From NCBI GenBank assembly GCA_002238505.1, contig MPMM01000012.1:38541-102540 (forward strand): a DNA stretch of 64,000 bases, written 5' to 3'. The DNA is from SAR202 cluster bacterium bin22 (GTDB lineage: Bacteria; Chloroflexota; Dehalococcoidia; Lucifugimonadales; UBA3495). The notes beneath the pieces were generated by a model. That model saw only the letters and a program-made list of their open reading frames with translations, made no database searches and was not told the origin of the DNA. Below are positions 36,093 to 44,986 of the stretch, one piece after another (position 1 is the stretch's first letter; each line of letters opens with the position of its first letter). Both the position numbers and the translations under genes were made by a program.

Positions 36093-36692
36093 ATGACAAT
36101 GCAATCAAGAAGAGCAACCCAGCTGCCCCACATACCCCTCTGGCCCCTGACCGGGGCGGAGAACACCACGGACGTGGTGCAGCTGCGCCCGAGAAATCTC
36201 CTCAACGAGGAAATTATCATCACCGAACTCCTCAGCGGAAACCGGATAGCGATAACCGACGGCAAGGCGCTGCCGGTAGACGCCGGATCCACGGGAGGAG
36301 ACCCCTGGCTGACAAGCGCCCAGTCCAGCCACGGCTGGAAAACGCTGGGACTGGAGCAGACGCTCCACGGACAGGCGCTCCGGACCGGACCCAACAGCCG
36401 GTACCGGCGCGAGGATACCGACGACAATCTCTACCTCCACACGGCAGTGGACGAAAACAAAATCCTGAGCTGGGAGGAAACCGAACTCCTAGCCGAGACC
36501 CTGAACATGAGTGCCGTCCCCCTAGTGTTCCACGGCAAGATCAATGACCGGGAGGAAATGGACGACTTCCTCAGAATCGCGCTACGCCAGCCCAGCCATA
36601 TCCACGGTTACCGCAACGGACTGGTAATACGGCAGGCACGAGCCATCCCCATCGGCGACTACCACCTGTGCAGCGCCAGGCTAAAGGCATGA
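36093..36692 (+). CDS. Catalytically degenerate RNA-ligase-like protein
   Basis: 199 aa from ATG 36093; ATG 36030 inside the previous gene is less likely. The layout follows T4-type RNA ligases: QLPHIPLWPLTG at the start, then ILSWEETELLAETLN, VPLVFHG and NGLVIRQA. The catalytic motif, normally EKxDG, reads TELLSGNR, so the nucleotidyl-accepting Lys is Leu. The motif GENL reads GQAL, and the late EGxVxR reads NGLVIR. Three active-site residues are therefore replaced. It is either a pseudoenzyme that still binds RNA or nucleotide, or an antagonist. Confidence 0.72.
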   Translation: MTMQSRRATQLPHIPLWPLTGAENTTDVVQLRPRNLLNEEIIITELLSGNRIAITDGKALPVDAGSTGGDPWLTSAQSSHGWKTLGLEQTLHGQALRTGPNSRYRREDTDDNLYLHTAVDENKILSWEETELLAETLNMSAVPLVFHGKINDREEMDDFLRIALRQPSHIHGYRNGLVIRQARAIPIGDYHLCSARLKA

Positions 36693-36770
36693 AGGCGAAA
36701 TGACGGCCTTCCTGCGGATAGGCCGCGTCAGAGTGGCCAAGGATCCGAAAAAGCAGGAGGGAGAGCAGTC

Positions 36771-37133
36771 ATGCCAGCAAAGGGATTGAAGATACTCGTG
36801 TGTGGAGGCAGGAACTACGGAAATTACCAGCACGTCTCCGAGGTGCTGAACGAAATAGAACCCCGATTCATAATTCACGGCGCTGCCAAGGGAGCCGACC
36901 GGCTCGGGGGAAGATACGCCAAAGAGCATGGCATTGAATGCCGGGCCTATCCGGCCAACTGGAGGCCCAAGGGCCCAGCCGGACCCGTAAACTACCGGGC
37001 AGGGTTCGACCGAAACCAGCAGATGCTGGACGAAGGCAAGCCTGAACTGGTGGTAGCCTTCCCCGGCGAAACGGGCACCGACGATATGATAAAGCGCGCC
37101 AGGGCCGCCGGCGTCGAGGTCATGCGGGCCTGA
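36771..37133 (+). CDS. DUF2493 / SLOG-family protein
   Basis: 120 aa. ILVCGGRNYGNYQHVSEVL at the start, IIHGAAKGADRLGGRYAKEH near 42, AYPANWRPKG and VVAFPGETGTDDMIKRA match the DUF2493 (YspA-like) SLOG group. SLOG folds bind nucleotide-derived ligands, and this subfamily is frequent in phages. AGGAGG lies just upstream of the ATG. Ligand unknown. Confidence 0.87.
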   Translation: MPAKGLKILVCGGRNYGNYQHVSEVLNEIEPRFIIHGAAKGADRLGGRYAKEHGIECRAYPANWRPKGPAGPVNYRAGFDRNQQMLDEGKPELVVAFPGETGTDDMIKRARAAGVEVMRA

Positions 37134-37178
37134 CGGCCGCCACCGGAATCCAAACTGAAAGTAAGGTACCCAAAAACG

Positions 37179-37655
37179 ATGGAAAAAAGCTGCCAACCCC
37201 ATTACGTGCGGATCAAGCTCGAGCCAGGAGAAGCCTGGCCGGCGCCGGTGGACGACAAGATAATCGTAATCGAGAAGACCATCGGCGAAAAAACGTACAC
37301 GGCCGCAGTGTATGAGGCCGACACCGGCGAGGACATGAACTACGTCCGCTGCCAGCTCCTGGACAACCCCCACGGGCCGCCGGCGACCGGACCGGTCAAG
37401 ACCGTGAAATCACCAGAGCTGGCAAGCGAAACGCCCAAAATTATCCGGCTGCTGCTCTGCCGAGACACAATCTGGGAGGTACCCAGGGAGGACTACGACC
37501 TGATTCCCTGGTTCCGCTTCCAGGACGAACCCCTGCAACCTGGGCCGGAGCCCTCCTACCAGGAGGAGTTCACGGCCAGCCAGACGGGTCCCACCGACGA
37601 GGCTTGGGATACCCCAGCCGGAGAAGACGAGGACCAAGACGGATTCTACTGCTAA
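37179..37655 (+). CDS. Hypothetical protein
   Basis: 158 aa. The N-terminal 110 residues look beta-rich (YVRIKLEPGEAWP, IIVIEKTIGEKTYTAAVYEA, IIRLLLCRDTIWEV). The C-terminal 40 are acidic and disordered, ending EDEDQDGFYC. No family recognised. Confidence 0.65.
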   Translation: MEKSCQPHYVRIKLEPGEAWPAPVDDKIIVIEKTIGEKTYTAAVYEADTGEDMNYVRCQLLDNPHGPPATGPVKTVKSPELASETPKIIRLLLCRDTIWEVPREDYDLIPWFRFQDEPLQPGPEPSYQEEFTASQTGPTDEAWDTPAGEDEDQDGFYC

Positions 37656-37676
37656 ACCAGGGCCGGAGGCGCCAAA

Positions 37677-38207
37677 TTGATAAGCCCACACTACGAGAGG
37701 CTGATCACAGCTGATGTCAGCGCCAGGCAGGTCCTCTCAGTCCTGCTCTTTACAGCGCTCACACTGGCTGGGACGCTGACAATACTCTTCGGAGTCCTAT
37801 GGCTGATCGGGCAGGGCATCTCAACCCTGCCGGCGCACATCGCAGCGGAACGGTGGCGCAGCGCAGCGCCGCTAATGGAAGACCGGCTGCAAGCCCACCT
37901 CATGGAAAGGCATAACCTGGACCTTAACCTGCAGGTCCCTGAGGAACGTAGGGCAACCACAACAGAGGAACCCACCGGACCGAACGGAGAGAAAGTCCGG
38001 ACGGTCACCAACCACCTCACCTACCGGCTTTTACCCGCCGGCACCGGCGCCGTGACGGTCAACTACGTGGTCAAATTCAACTACACAGTGACGGTAGAGG
38101 ACGACAGAACCAGAACGGAAAGACACGTCTCCGACGAGTACCTGGACCTTAACTCCATCAAGCTGGAGCTGGAGCCAGAGCAGCTGCCCATCAGGCCGAG
38201 GGAATGA
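37677..38207 (+). CDS. Single-pass membrane protein
   Basis: 176 aa from TTG 37677, 7 bp after GGAGG. One hydrophobic helix near residues 19-44 (VLSVLLFTALTLAGTLTILF), followed by a charged extracytoplasmic or cytoplasmic domain rich in beta-type segments (LTYRLLPAGTGAVTVNYVV). No family recognised. It overlaps the next membrane-protein gene (ATGA), so they may form a pair. Confidence 0.65.
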   Translation: MISPHYERLITADVSARQVLSVLLFTALTLAGTLTILFGVLWLIGQGISTLPAHIAAERWRSAAPLMEDRLQAHLMERHNLDLNLQVPEERRATTTEEPTGPNGEKVRTVTNHLTYRLLPAGTGAVTVNYVVKFNYTVTVEDDRTRTERHVSDEYLDLNSIKLELEPEQLPIRPRE

Positions 38208-38560
38208 ACGCCACCCGACATTGGACAAGGCTGACCGAAGGACTCAAGCGCATCAACCCGCTTGGAAACCTGGACCTGCCGATGCGGGCAAGGAAAACGG
38301 TAACCGCCGGCTGGGCCATAGTGCCGGCGCTGACCACGCTGGCCACGGTGAAGATCACCGAGCTCGTAGACCTGGCCCAAACAGGCACTCCCACCGGCGG
38401 AACGCCAGCCTGGGAATACCTCACCGCCTGGACCATCGTAACCGCGCTGTACCCCCTGATCATTAAGGGAATCCTGGCAGCAAGCTCCCTCCGGACGCGG
38501 CACCGCCAAGGGGCAACCTCACCTGAACAGGAGGACAGAAGTCCCGACCAGCGGCGTTGA
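38204..38560 (+). CDS. Two-helix membrane protein
   Basis: 118 aa. Two likely membrane segments: TVTAGWAIVPALTTLATVKI near 32-51 and YLTAWTIVTALYPLIIKGIL near 70-90, with a basic tail. The ATG overlaps the stop of the previous membrane-protein gene. Their arrangement resembles small holin-like or anchoring pairs, but there is no family match to support that. Confidence 0.65.
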   Translation: MNATRHWTRLTEGLKRINPLGNLDLPMRARKTVTAGWAIVPALTTLATVKITELVDLAQTGTPTGGTPAWEYLTAWTIVTALYPLIIKGILAASSLRTRHRQGATSPEQEDRSPDQRR

Positions 38561-38587
38561 AGACAGCCGTTGGCAACACAAGGAGCC

Positions 38588-39106
38588 ATGCAATTGGATG
38601 ACCACGACCAGCCCCGCTACCCCATCATCGCCCCACTTCCCAACTCCACCGCCAATGAGATTATCACCAAGCTCCTGCCCGAAAAGCCACACCACAAGAC
38701 CACGGTGCTGACCCTGAAAGGGAGCCTCACCGAGGCCGAATTCCGCCAGCTGTTCGGCGACCAAGAGCAGATGGTCACCCACCTGGGAATAGAAACACTG
38801 GACAGCTCCGGGAAAAACGTCCAAATGACGATCCAACATGCCACCAGCGAAGGCTTATCCTGGCAGCGCCGGGCAGCCACAGCGCTGGCCTCGGCCGAAG
38901 ACCCCGACCGGAGGGTGTCAGGGCTCTATAACCGGCAGAAGCTGAAAATCCACGAACTGACCCTGGAGGCCGGCAGAGCGCTGTTGGACCTGAGCAGGCT
39001 GGACCCTTCACGACCTTACGACGTCGACATCGCAACAATCATCCGGCGGGCCGGAGAGATCGGCCTCAAGACCACAGACCTCATAAAAGCCCATTCCACA
39101 GATTAA
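38588..39106 (+). CDS. Hypothetical protein
   Basis: 172 aa from ATG 38588, with AAGGAG only 2 bp upstream; the in-frame TTG at 38594 has better spacing. Soluble, with a beta-alpha first half (TTVLTLKGSLTEAEFRQLFG) and a helical second half (AGRALLDLSRLDPSRPYDVD). No family recognised. Confidence 0.6.
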   Translation: MQLDDHDQPRYPIIAPLPNSTANEIITKLLPEKPHHKTTVLTLKGSLTEAEFRQLFGDQEQMVTHLGIETLDSSGKNVQMTIQHATSEGLSWQRRAATALASAEDPDRRVSGLYNRQKLKIHELTLEAGRALLDLSRLDPSRPYDVDIATIIRRAGEIGLKTTDLIKAHSTD

Positions 39107-39118
39107 CCACGGAGCAGG

Positions 39119-40567
39119 ATGAACTACAGAGAAAAAGTATTGCAGATGGCCGGCGAACTCGGGTGGACGGCCACCGAAGAAGACGGCAGGATCTTGGTCG
39201 AAACGACCGAGCCGGCATGGGACCAGCTTCTATGGTGCACCAGAACGGCGATGCAGGCCGGACAGGGTTACGACGACCAGGGACACCTCCGAATCTCAAT
39301 GCAGGGCGAATCAGGAGAGCCCGACCCGCAAGCCTGGAGCCTGGCCAGCAGCGCGGTGCAACAGAAATACCTGGGCAAAAGCTACGCCCGGGTTAGAACC
39401 ACCGCCAGCGGATCCACGGACCGGCTCAGGACAATCCTGACACTGAACGCCGCAGGCGCGGGGAAGGTCGACCCGCTGATGCCTCCGGAAAGAGGAACGC
39501 TGCACACCGGACCGGACAACAGCACAATCCTTTGCATCGACGAGGGCTGGGGAATCCCAAACACAGGAGCCAGGCCGACGCTGTTCCAGGGAGACGACCC
39601 CCTAACGGGCACGGTAATGTGGGAACCCAAGGACACAGTCAATCCAATTTACGGACTGCCGGACTGGGCCCACGACCCGAACACCGCGACGCGGAATAAG
39701 AAGCCCAGCGGGCGCGGCGCCGTAGCAAACAGCGATGACAAACCGCTGTTCCAGATCCCGAGTAGGGGCCAGCTGCTGGCCAACATCGCTGCCTTCATAC
39801 GAGAGCAGCAAGAGGACGCCGACGGCAGGGTCCAGGACCGGGAATTAAACCTGCTGGAAATATACGACGCCCATCAGAAGGTACGCAATCGGATTGACGA
39901 ATCCGCCAAGAGGTTCCAGATCCCACCAAAGCTGAGCCAGGACCTGTGGGACTACGCCGACGAGGTAGCCGACGCCGTCATAACCAGGATGACGCAGCAC
40001 GAGATCCTCGCCGTGCTATCCACCAGCCCGACCAGCCAGGAAAATCCAACCCCGGAGGAAAGGAAATCCGGCCACGAGCAGACCTACTCCATAAATACAA
40101 CCCTGGACGAGGAACGAAGCGCCGAAGCCTTCCGAGCCCTGACCGGCCGCGAGTCTCACGGAAACATGACACTGACCGTCAGGGGAAACGCGTCGCAAAG
40201 GGACATCAACCTCCTGATGGGTAAGGAAAGCCCGATCATAAGCCACATGGGAACCCGGGCCGAATGCACTCAAGGCTACGAGTGCCATGAAATAGACTTC
40301 CCGCTGGAGCTGGCGCTGGTCCCGACCAACGGCTGCATCAGAGAGAACTGGCAAGCCAGGGCAATAGAACTACTGGCCCCGGCCAAGACGGCAGCAGGCT
40401 ACCGCGCAAGAGAGATGAGCGAACTCTCACCGAAAGCAGCGGAATTCCTGCTCCAGCTGGGGGAGATCTCGATCTCCCACCTCGAAGACATCGACGAAAA
40501 CGAAATCACGGACCGGGCCAGCTGGATGGGCGTAAGCATCGACGATCTGGCAACCGTCCAGGATTAA
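39119..40567 (+). CDS. Large hypothetical protein
   Basis: 482 aa, 12 bp after the previous gene. The N-terminal 80 residues resemble a small alpha/beta domain (ILVETTEPAWDQLLWCTRTA). A long middle region is Pro/Asp/Gly-rich (about 120-220). A helical region follows (IPPKLSQDLWDYADEVADAV), and the C-terminus has repeated helices. No catalytic motif or family recognised. The size makes it one of the main unknowns in the window. Confidence 0.75.
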   Translation: MNYREKVLQMAGELGWTATEEDGRILVETTEPAWDQLLWCTRTAMQAGQGYDDQGHLRISMQGESGEPDPQAWSLASSAVQQKYLGKSYARVRTTASGSTDRLRTILTLNAAGAGKVDPLMPPERGTLHTGPDNSTILCIDEGWGIPNTGARPTLFQGDDPLTGTVMWEPKDTVNPIYGLPDWAHDPNTATRNKKPSGRGAVANSDDKPLFQIPSRGQLLANIAAFIREQQEDADGRVQDRELNLLEIYDAHQKVRNRIDESAKRFQIPPKLSQDLWDYADEVADAVITRMTQHEILAVLSTSPTSQENPTPEERKSGHEQTYSINTTLDEERSAEAFRALTGRESHGNMTLTVRGNASQRDINLLMGKESPIISHMGTRAECTQGYECHEIDFPLELALVPTNGCIRENWQARAIELLAPAKTAAGYRAREMSELSPKAAEFLLQLGEISISHLEDIDENEITDRASWMGVSIDDLATVQD

Positions 40568-40596
40568 AAGCAAAGAAGACCAAAGGAGTAACCGCA

Positions 40597-41139
40597 ATGC
40601 AAGCACAGGCAGAGGACCCACGCGAGCTGATAGCAACGTGCGAAGAAGGGCTCCAGATGGAGCTGACACCCGCCCAGGAGGGCGACGGCTGGCAGGTGAG
40701 AATCTACCGCAAATCCAGCGACGGGATCAACCGGATGGTTGACCAATGGATGTGCCGCGAAACTGAGCAAAGGGACGCTCGGCAGATAGCCGAATACATC
40801 CTGAGCGGGACCGCGGAGCACAGACTCAACGACCAGGGCGTGGAGGGACTGATACCGCTGGCAGCTCACCACATCAACGAATACCACGAGAAACAGGCCT
40901 ACGGCGGACCGGAGGAGGGCGGCTGGTATTTCAACGCAGGGATTTACATCAGGTGCCTGGGAACCTACGCGACGAAGCAGGAGGCCGACGAACGAGCCCT
41001 CATGCTTCAGGATTACATCCAGGAATTAAACAGCGGGGCATGGCCCCTGACCTCAGTCCTGTCCGCGGGATTGAGGAGGATACTCGTTGAGCCCCACCCA
41101 GGCCGGGACTACCCAAGCTGCCGCCCCCACTACGAATAG
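40597..41139 (+). CDS. Hypothetical protein
   Basis: 180 aa, after AAAGGAG. It begins with an acidic segment and then WQVRIYRKSSDGINRMVDQW. The middle has WYFNAGIYIRCLGTYATKQE followed by ADERALMLQDYIQELN, resembling a small beta-beta-alpha unit. No family recognised. Confidence 0.65.
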   Translation: MQAQAEDPRELIATCEEGLQMELTPAQEGDGWQVRIYRKSSDGINRMVDQWMCRETEQRDARQIAEYILSGTAEHRLNDQGVEGLIPLAAHHINEYHEKQAYGGPEEGGWYFNAGIYIRCLGTYATKQEADERALMLQDYIQELNSGAWPLTSVLSAGLRRILVEPHPGRDYPSCRPHYE

Positions 41140-41193
41140 ATAAACAAGGCAGGCGCCCAACGACAGGGTAATAAGCAGCCGCAGGAGAAGACA

Positions 41194-41601
41194 ATGACCC
41201 AACAGGGGGACAACCCAACCGCCGGCCACAGGTTTAACGATGACGACATGAGATTGCTGTCCGCATGCTGCTGGGATTATCTCATCATGGCCGACAAGGC
41301 AGTTGAAAAGAAGGCAGCCGGCCCGGCACAGACCTTCATGCGCCGCGCCGAAGGCCAGCTGGAAATCCAGTTGAAGGCTCTGGGTACAACGAACGGGACC
41401 GTCGAGGACACAGATTCCCACCAACAGAGCGCCAGGACGGTGAAGGAGCAGCTGAGCCTGGCCGAGAACGCGGTCGACGAAGAGGAATGGCAGATCGCAT
41501 CGCGCCACATCAAGGCGGCCACGATGGCCGTGGAGGCAAGTCTGGGAAAAACTCCGGCCATAACGGCCGCCCGAGCCCCCACATCGGCGAAAAAGCCTTA
41601 A
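41194..41601 (+). CDS. Hypothetical helical protein
   Basis: 135 aa, mostly helical (CWDYLIMADKAVEKKAAG, SARTVKEQLSLAENAVDEEE), ending in a Lys/Ala/Pro tail. No membrane segment or family recognised. AGGAGAAG lies just before the ATG. Confidence 0.65.
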   Translation: MTQQGDNPTAGHRFNDDDMRLLSACCWDYLIMADKAVEKKAAGPAQTFMRRAEGQLEIQLKALGTTNGTVEDTDSHQQSARTVKEQLSLAENAVDEEEWQIASRHIKAATMAVEASLGKTPAITAARAPTSAKKP

Positions 41602-41629
41602 ACGAAAGCCGCCAGATACAGAAGGCTTG

Positions 41630-41635
41630 TATAAT
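41630..41635 (+). promoter_or_regulatory. Possible -10 element
   Basis: A perfect TATAAT at 41630-41635 in the 93-bp gap before the DUF5679 gene. There is no good -35 at 16-18 bp. In G+C-rich DNA a perfect -10 is uncommon, so a promoter for the small zinc protein is possible. Confidence 0.3.
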
Positions 41636-41694
41636 GGGGCGCAAGCGCCGGAGATCCTACAAATTACCGCCGGCGAGGCAAGGAGGATGAGGCA

Positions 41695-41850
41695 GTGACG
41701 ACTACCAAGGAAATATTTTGCCTGAAGTGCCAAAAGCCCACCCAGACCAACGACCTCCAGGAGGTCGTCATGAAAAATGGGAGGGACGCGGTCACCGGGG
41801 TCTGCGCCGACTGCGGCAAGAAGAAATTCCGCACGGGAAAGATGGCCTGA
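41695..41850 (+). CDS. DUF5679 small zinc-ribbon protein
   Basis: 51 aa from GTG 41695, 8 bp after AGGAGG. FCLKCQKPTQ, then VVMKNGRDAVTGVCADCGKK and FRTGKMA match the DUF5679 pattern (CxxC, MKNGR, CxxCG). It is probably a structural zinc-binding protein that contacts nucleic acid or another protein. Confidence 0.82.
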   Translation: MTTTKEIFCLKCQKPTQTNDLQEVVMKNGRDAVTGVCADCGKKKFRTGKMA

Positions 41851-41885
41851 CCGGCCACCATAACCCGCAGCCCCAGGAAAGAATC

Positions 41886-41916
41886 AAGCCGCCCAGGCCT
41901 ACGCCTCGGGCGGCTT
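41886..41916 (+). terminator. Hairpin after the DUF5679 gene
   Basis: AAGCCGCCC (41886-41894) and GGGCGGCTT (41908-41916) form a perfect 9-bp stem, 36 bp after the DUF5679 stop. There is only a short TT downstream. Candidate terminator. Confidence 0.5.
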
Positions 41917-41962
41917 CGCCGTTCAGCCCGCATCCGGAGACACCCGAAAGGAGAAAACCCCG

Positions 41963-42343
41963 TTGACGGACAAAGCCTTCGACACGACAGAAATAGTTAC
42001 CGGCAGATCCGGAGGGGAAACCCCAGCGCTGCTGAACACGGAAGAAGGAGAGGGACCGCGCCTGCTGCGCAGGCGGGGAGTAACCGCCACCCCGTGTCGC
42101 ATACACAGCGCCAGCATGGGCGGGACAAGGCTGATCTTCGAACTGCAGAACGGGCAGCCCACACCCATATTCGAGCGAGACCGCGTGTTGTTCTACGCCT
42201 GCGGGACCTGCTCCGACGAAAACTTCAAGGCACTGATGCCCGACTGCCCCGAAAGACACCGGCCCTACAGATACGCCAGCGGCGACGGCAGAAAGAAAGG
42301 CTGCCACGCCTGCCGGCAGGAAGCCGAAGTACCGAATACCTAA
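41963..42343 (+). CDS. Hypothetical zinc-binding protein
   Basis: 126 aa from TTG 41963, 8 bp after AGGAGA. FYACGTCSDENF near 77 and KGCHACRQEAEV near 113 carry Cys pairs. The middle has GTRLIFELQNGQPTPIF. No family recognised. The first TnpB element begins about 30 bp downstream. Confidence 0.65.
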   Translation: MTDKAFDTTEIVTGRSGGETPALLNTEEGEGPRLLRRRGVTATPCRIHSASMGGTRLIFELQNGQPTPIFERDRVLFYACGTCSDENFKALMPDCPERHRPYRYASGDGRKKGCHACRQEAEVPNT

Positions 42344-42466
42344 TTGACAGCGGCGCGACGGCGCCGAATCAGGGAAAATTGCGAAACTCTGAAAAGCAGA
42401 GAGACTGACAGTTGCCCGTAGCTGAATGCTCGGAAGGCCAGATACACTGGACAAAAGAGGGGGTTA

Positions 42467-43818
42467 ATGCAGACCACCACCCTGAAATACAGGGCAGCCA
42501 CCACCAGCCACGGCTACCGCCAGCTGGAACAGGCCATGCTCCACATGGGACACCTACGGAACGCCCTGATACGACACCGCATGGCCGCTTCCGGCTCCCA
42601 CAAGAGAAGGTGGTCCCTCAAGCTGCAGACCGCCCACCTCACAGACCTGCGACGAAATGACCCCGTCTATAACGGCTACTCCCGTCGCCTGCTGGAATCC
42701 ACTGCTAAAAGGGTCAATACCGCCTTCAACGAATACTTCAAAACGCCAGAGCGGGGCAAGCCACGCACCAGCAGCCCCTACCGGTGCAATACCCTGGAAC
42801 TCTCCGAACCAGCAGTCAATCACCTGAAGGTCTCTAAAGATGGGAGGAAGGGTCACATCCACGTCAAAGGGCTGCCCCGGCTGTCCTTCAGAATTGACGG
42901 GCGGCTGCCTCGCAAGGAACAGCCCAGGATTATCCGCATCACCCGCACCCCAAGGCGCTTCAACGTCCTGCTGGTCTTCAATCAGGAGATTCCAACAGTA
43001 CCAGCGGCCAACCACTCAGTGGGCATTGACCCCGGAGTGAAACACCTGCTTACCGCCGTAGATGAATCAAGACAAGTGACCCAGATCCCCGGGCTGAAGG
43101 ACCAGCAACACAGGAAGGTTATGAGACGCTTGAAGCGCAGGATGCAACGGCAGCGGGACTCCGCCCTGAAGGACGGACGGGCCCGCTTCACTTCCCAAAA
43201 AATATCCAACGGGCGCACCAAGCAAAGATTCCGGTGGACCGACGGCCCATCCCATAACTACCTCAAGACCCTGGCTACGCTCCGACGAGTAGAGCAGAAA
43301 CGCCAGGACTCCCTTACAGGGCTCCAACACAGAATTACCAGCAAACTGGTCAGAGACCACCAGATAATCTGCATCGAAGACACGCGCATTTCCAACATGG
43401 TCAGGTCGGCCAGGGGCACGGCAGAGAGCCCCGGCACCAACGTGCGCCAGAAGGCCGGCCTAAACCGCTCCATCCTCTTCCAAGGCTGGTACGGCGTCCG
43501 GCAGAAGCTGAAATACAAGTGCTGGTGGTATGACAGAGACTTCATAACCGTTCCGGCCATGAACACCAGCCGCTTTGTAGAAAGTGCGGTTCGGTTGACC
43601 CGACAAACCGCAGGTCGCAGTCGCTCTTTCAATGTCGGGACTGCGGCCACTGCGCCAACGCCGACGTCAACGCGGCGGAAAACATCCGGCGCCAGGGATT
43701 AAACCTCCTGGCCAGGGCAGAAAACGGTCCCAATGGACCACCTGGGCGTGCCGCCGGAAGCCCTACGGGGAAGCAAGCGCATAAGGGAGAACTGGAAGCA
43801 ATAGCTTCCAGACCGTGA
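42467..43818 (+). pseudogene. tnpB: TnpB RNA-guided nuclease, frameshifted
   Basis: It starts MQTTTLKYRAATTSHGYRQL. RuvC-like parts present: GIDPGVKHLLTAV (Asp) and ICIEDTRISNM (Glu). After NTSRF the frame breaks at the T3 run 43574-43576. One more T restores FCRKCGSVD, the zinc finger, NADVNAAENIRR (third RuvC Asp) and the C-terminus to a TGA at 43816-43818, matching the copies at 50438 and 53587. As sequenced, the frame ends at 43702 without the last catalytic Asp. Either it is inactivated or the base was lost in assembly. Confidence 0.85.
43792..43811 (+). ncRNA. Hairpin at the tnpB 3' end (putative omega-RNA part)
   Basis: CTGGAAGC, loop AATA, GCTTCCAG: a perfect 8-bp stem just before the tnpB stop. 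Equivalent stems lie at the same place in elements 2 and 3, with different sequence in element 2. In known TnpB systems the guide RNA overlaps the 3' end of tnpB and the right end of the element. Confidence 0.5.
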
Positions 43819-43923
43819 CCGGCGCTGCACGCAGGACCGCGAACACCCTCAGGGCAACGGCCCCGGCCAACAGCAGAGAGTTTCGCAATTTTCTAGAATC
43901 AGAGAGAACAGGAAGGAGGAGCA

Positions 43924-44598
43924 ATGTACCAGCTACCCAAGCCGCGCCGTTACCTGAGCCCGGAGGAAATACAGAGGGCCACGGCCATGGCCCAAGGCAC
44001 CTACGACGGCCACGTATACACAGCCAGCGAGGCAGCAGCCATATTCAGACTGGCGCAGAGCGCCGTGATCAACCAGGTCCCGGCCTTCGAGAAAACCGCC
44101 AACCGGCGCCACAAGAACAGGACAGCCACGGCGACCACAAGAGAGGCCGCCGCGCAGAAGACCTCAAGGAGAGCCCCCAGCCAGCGGGCCGCCAAGGGAA
44201 CGCCACAGACGACAGAGAAAACGGCGCCTGCGCCTGACGACGCGTTCTCACTGGAAATCGGCCCGGCCAACGCCCCGGAAAGTGACAGCGACCCAGGCAA
44301 GGACACAGGACGGGCAGAACCCCGAACAGACGAAGATACCTACGAAGAGGAAACGGGCAACCAAGAGGTTGCAAAGCCCTGCAGGGCAACTGCCCCTCCA
44401 GCGGAGCCCATCAGCACGCTGCCAAAACATGACTATAAAACCGGCCAGACGGTACGGTTCGAGGGGAGGCTTTATAACGTCATAACGCTGCTGGGAAAGG
44501 AGCACCTGGTGCTCGAGGACGACAGTTACAACAACTTCACCGTCCACAGCTCAGAAGTCCAAAGACCCAACGGAGCCAACAACGAAATGGCCGCCTGA
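43924..44598 (+). CDS. Hypothetical protein with disordered middle
   Basis: 224 aa, after AAGGAGGAGC. The N-terminal 65 residues look like a small helical DNA-binding unit (YLSPEEIQRATAMAQG, TASEAAAIFRLAQSAVINQ). A long Ala/Thr/Pro/Lys region follows. The C-terminal 60 residues form a compact beta-type domain (KTGQTVRFEGRLYNVITLLG). No family recognised. Confidence 0.65.
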   Translation: MYQLPKPRRYLSPEEIQRATAMAQGTYDGHVYTASEAAAIFRLAQSAVINQVPAFEKTANRRHKNRTATATTREAAAQKTSRRAPSQRAAKGTPQTTEKTAPAPDDAFSLEIGPANAPESDSDPGKDTGRAEPRTDEDTYEEETGNQEVAKPCRATAPPAEPISTLPKHDYKTGQTVRFEGRLYNVITLLGKEHLVLEDDSYNNFTVHSSEVQRPNGANNEMAA

Positions 44599-44625
44599 CC
44601 GGCGGGGCCTGAGGAGACGGCCTAG

Positions 44626-44967
44626 ATGAGCCAAAACACCGAGATAGATTTCGCCAGCCTCGAGGACTTCTACAACGACGACCCGCGAAGGCGAGCAAGC
44701 AGGGAATGCCTGTACGGAGTAATGTGGCGCATCGACAGGCTCGGAACCACCGCTGAGGTCTCCTACATACGTGACACGGAAGAAATATACCAAAGGACCC
44801 ACGGCTTAAATGAGCCGATCACCGTGCTTGGATACTGGCCCGCCGACCCGGGCCAGATTTTCTACCAGAGCCTGGAAGAAACATTGAAAGGATGGCCGGA
44901 GAAGTGCGGTACACCGGACGGGCTCGATTGGCTGAAGAGCAAACTCCACCGCAAGCGGAACTGGTAA
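44626..44967 (+). CDS. Hypothetical protein
   Basis: 113 aa, after GAGGAGA. It contains SLEDFYNDDPRRRASRECLY near the start and DLGYWP-like VLGYWPADPGQIFYQ. Soluble, no motif or family recognised. Confidence 0.6.
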   Translation: MSQNTEIDFASLEDFYNDDPRRRASRECLYGVMWRIDRLGTTAEVSYIRDTEEIYQRTHGLNEPITVLGYWPADPGQIFYQSLEETLKGWPEKCGTPDGLDWLKSKLHRKRNW

Positions 44968-44986
44968 GAGGAGGCGGGACCACGGG

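Larger units (their letters stand above)
42372..43895 (+). mobile_element. TnpB element 1 with terminal inverted repeats
   Basis: The left end GAAAATTGCGAAACTCT (42374-42390) has an exact inverted copy at 43877-43893, 17 bp. The unit is flanked by GAATCAG at 42366-42372 and 43896-43902. Inside the left end a CTCTG/CAGAG stem follows the repeat. Only a tnpB is carried; no tnpA or other transposase. The insertion is between two genes. Classical IS200/IS605 elements lack terminal inverted repeats and target duplication, so the mobilising enzyme is unclear. Confidence 0.8.

Noticed and set aside
42344..42466. TnpA transposase gene in the left part of element 1
   Set aside because: The left non-coding part is under 100 bp and carries only the inverted repeat, a hairpin and CTGACAGT; no transposase can fit.
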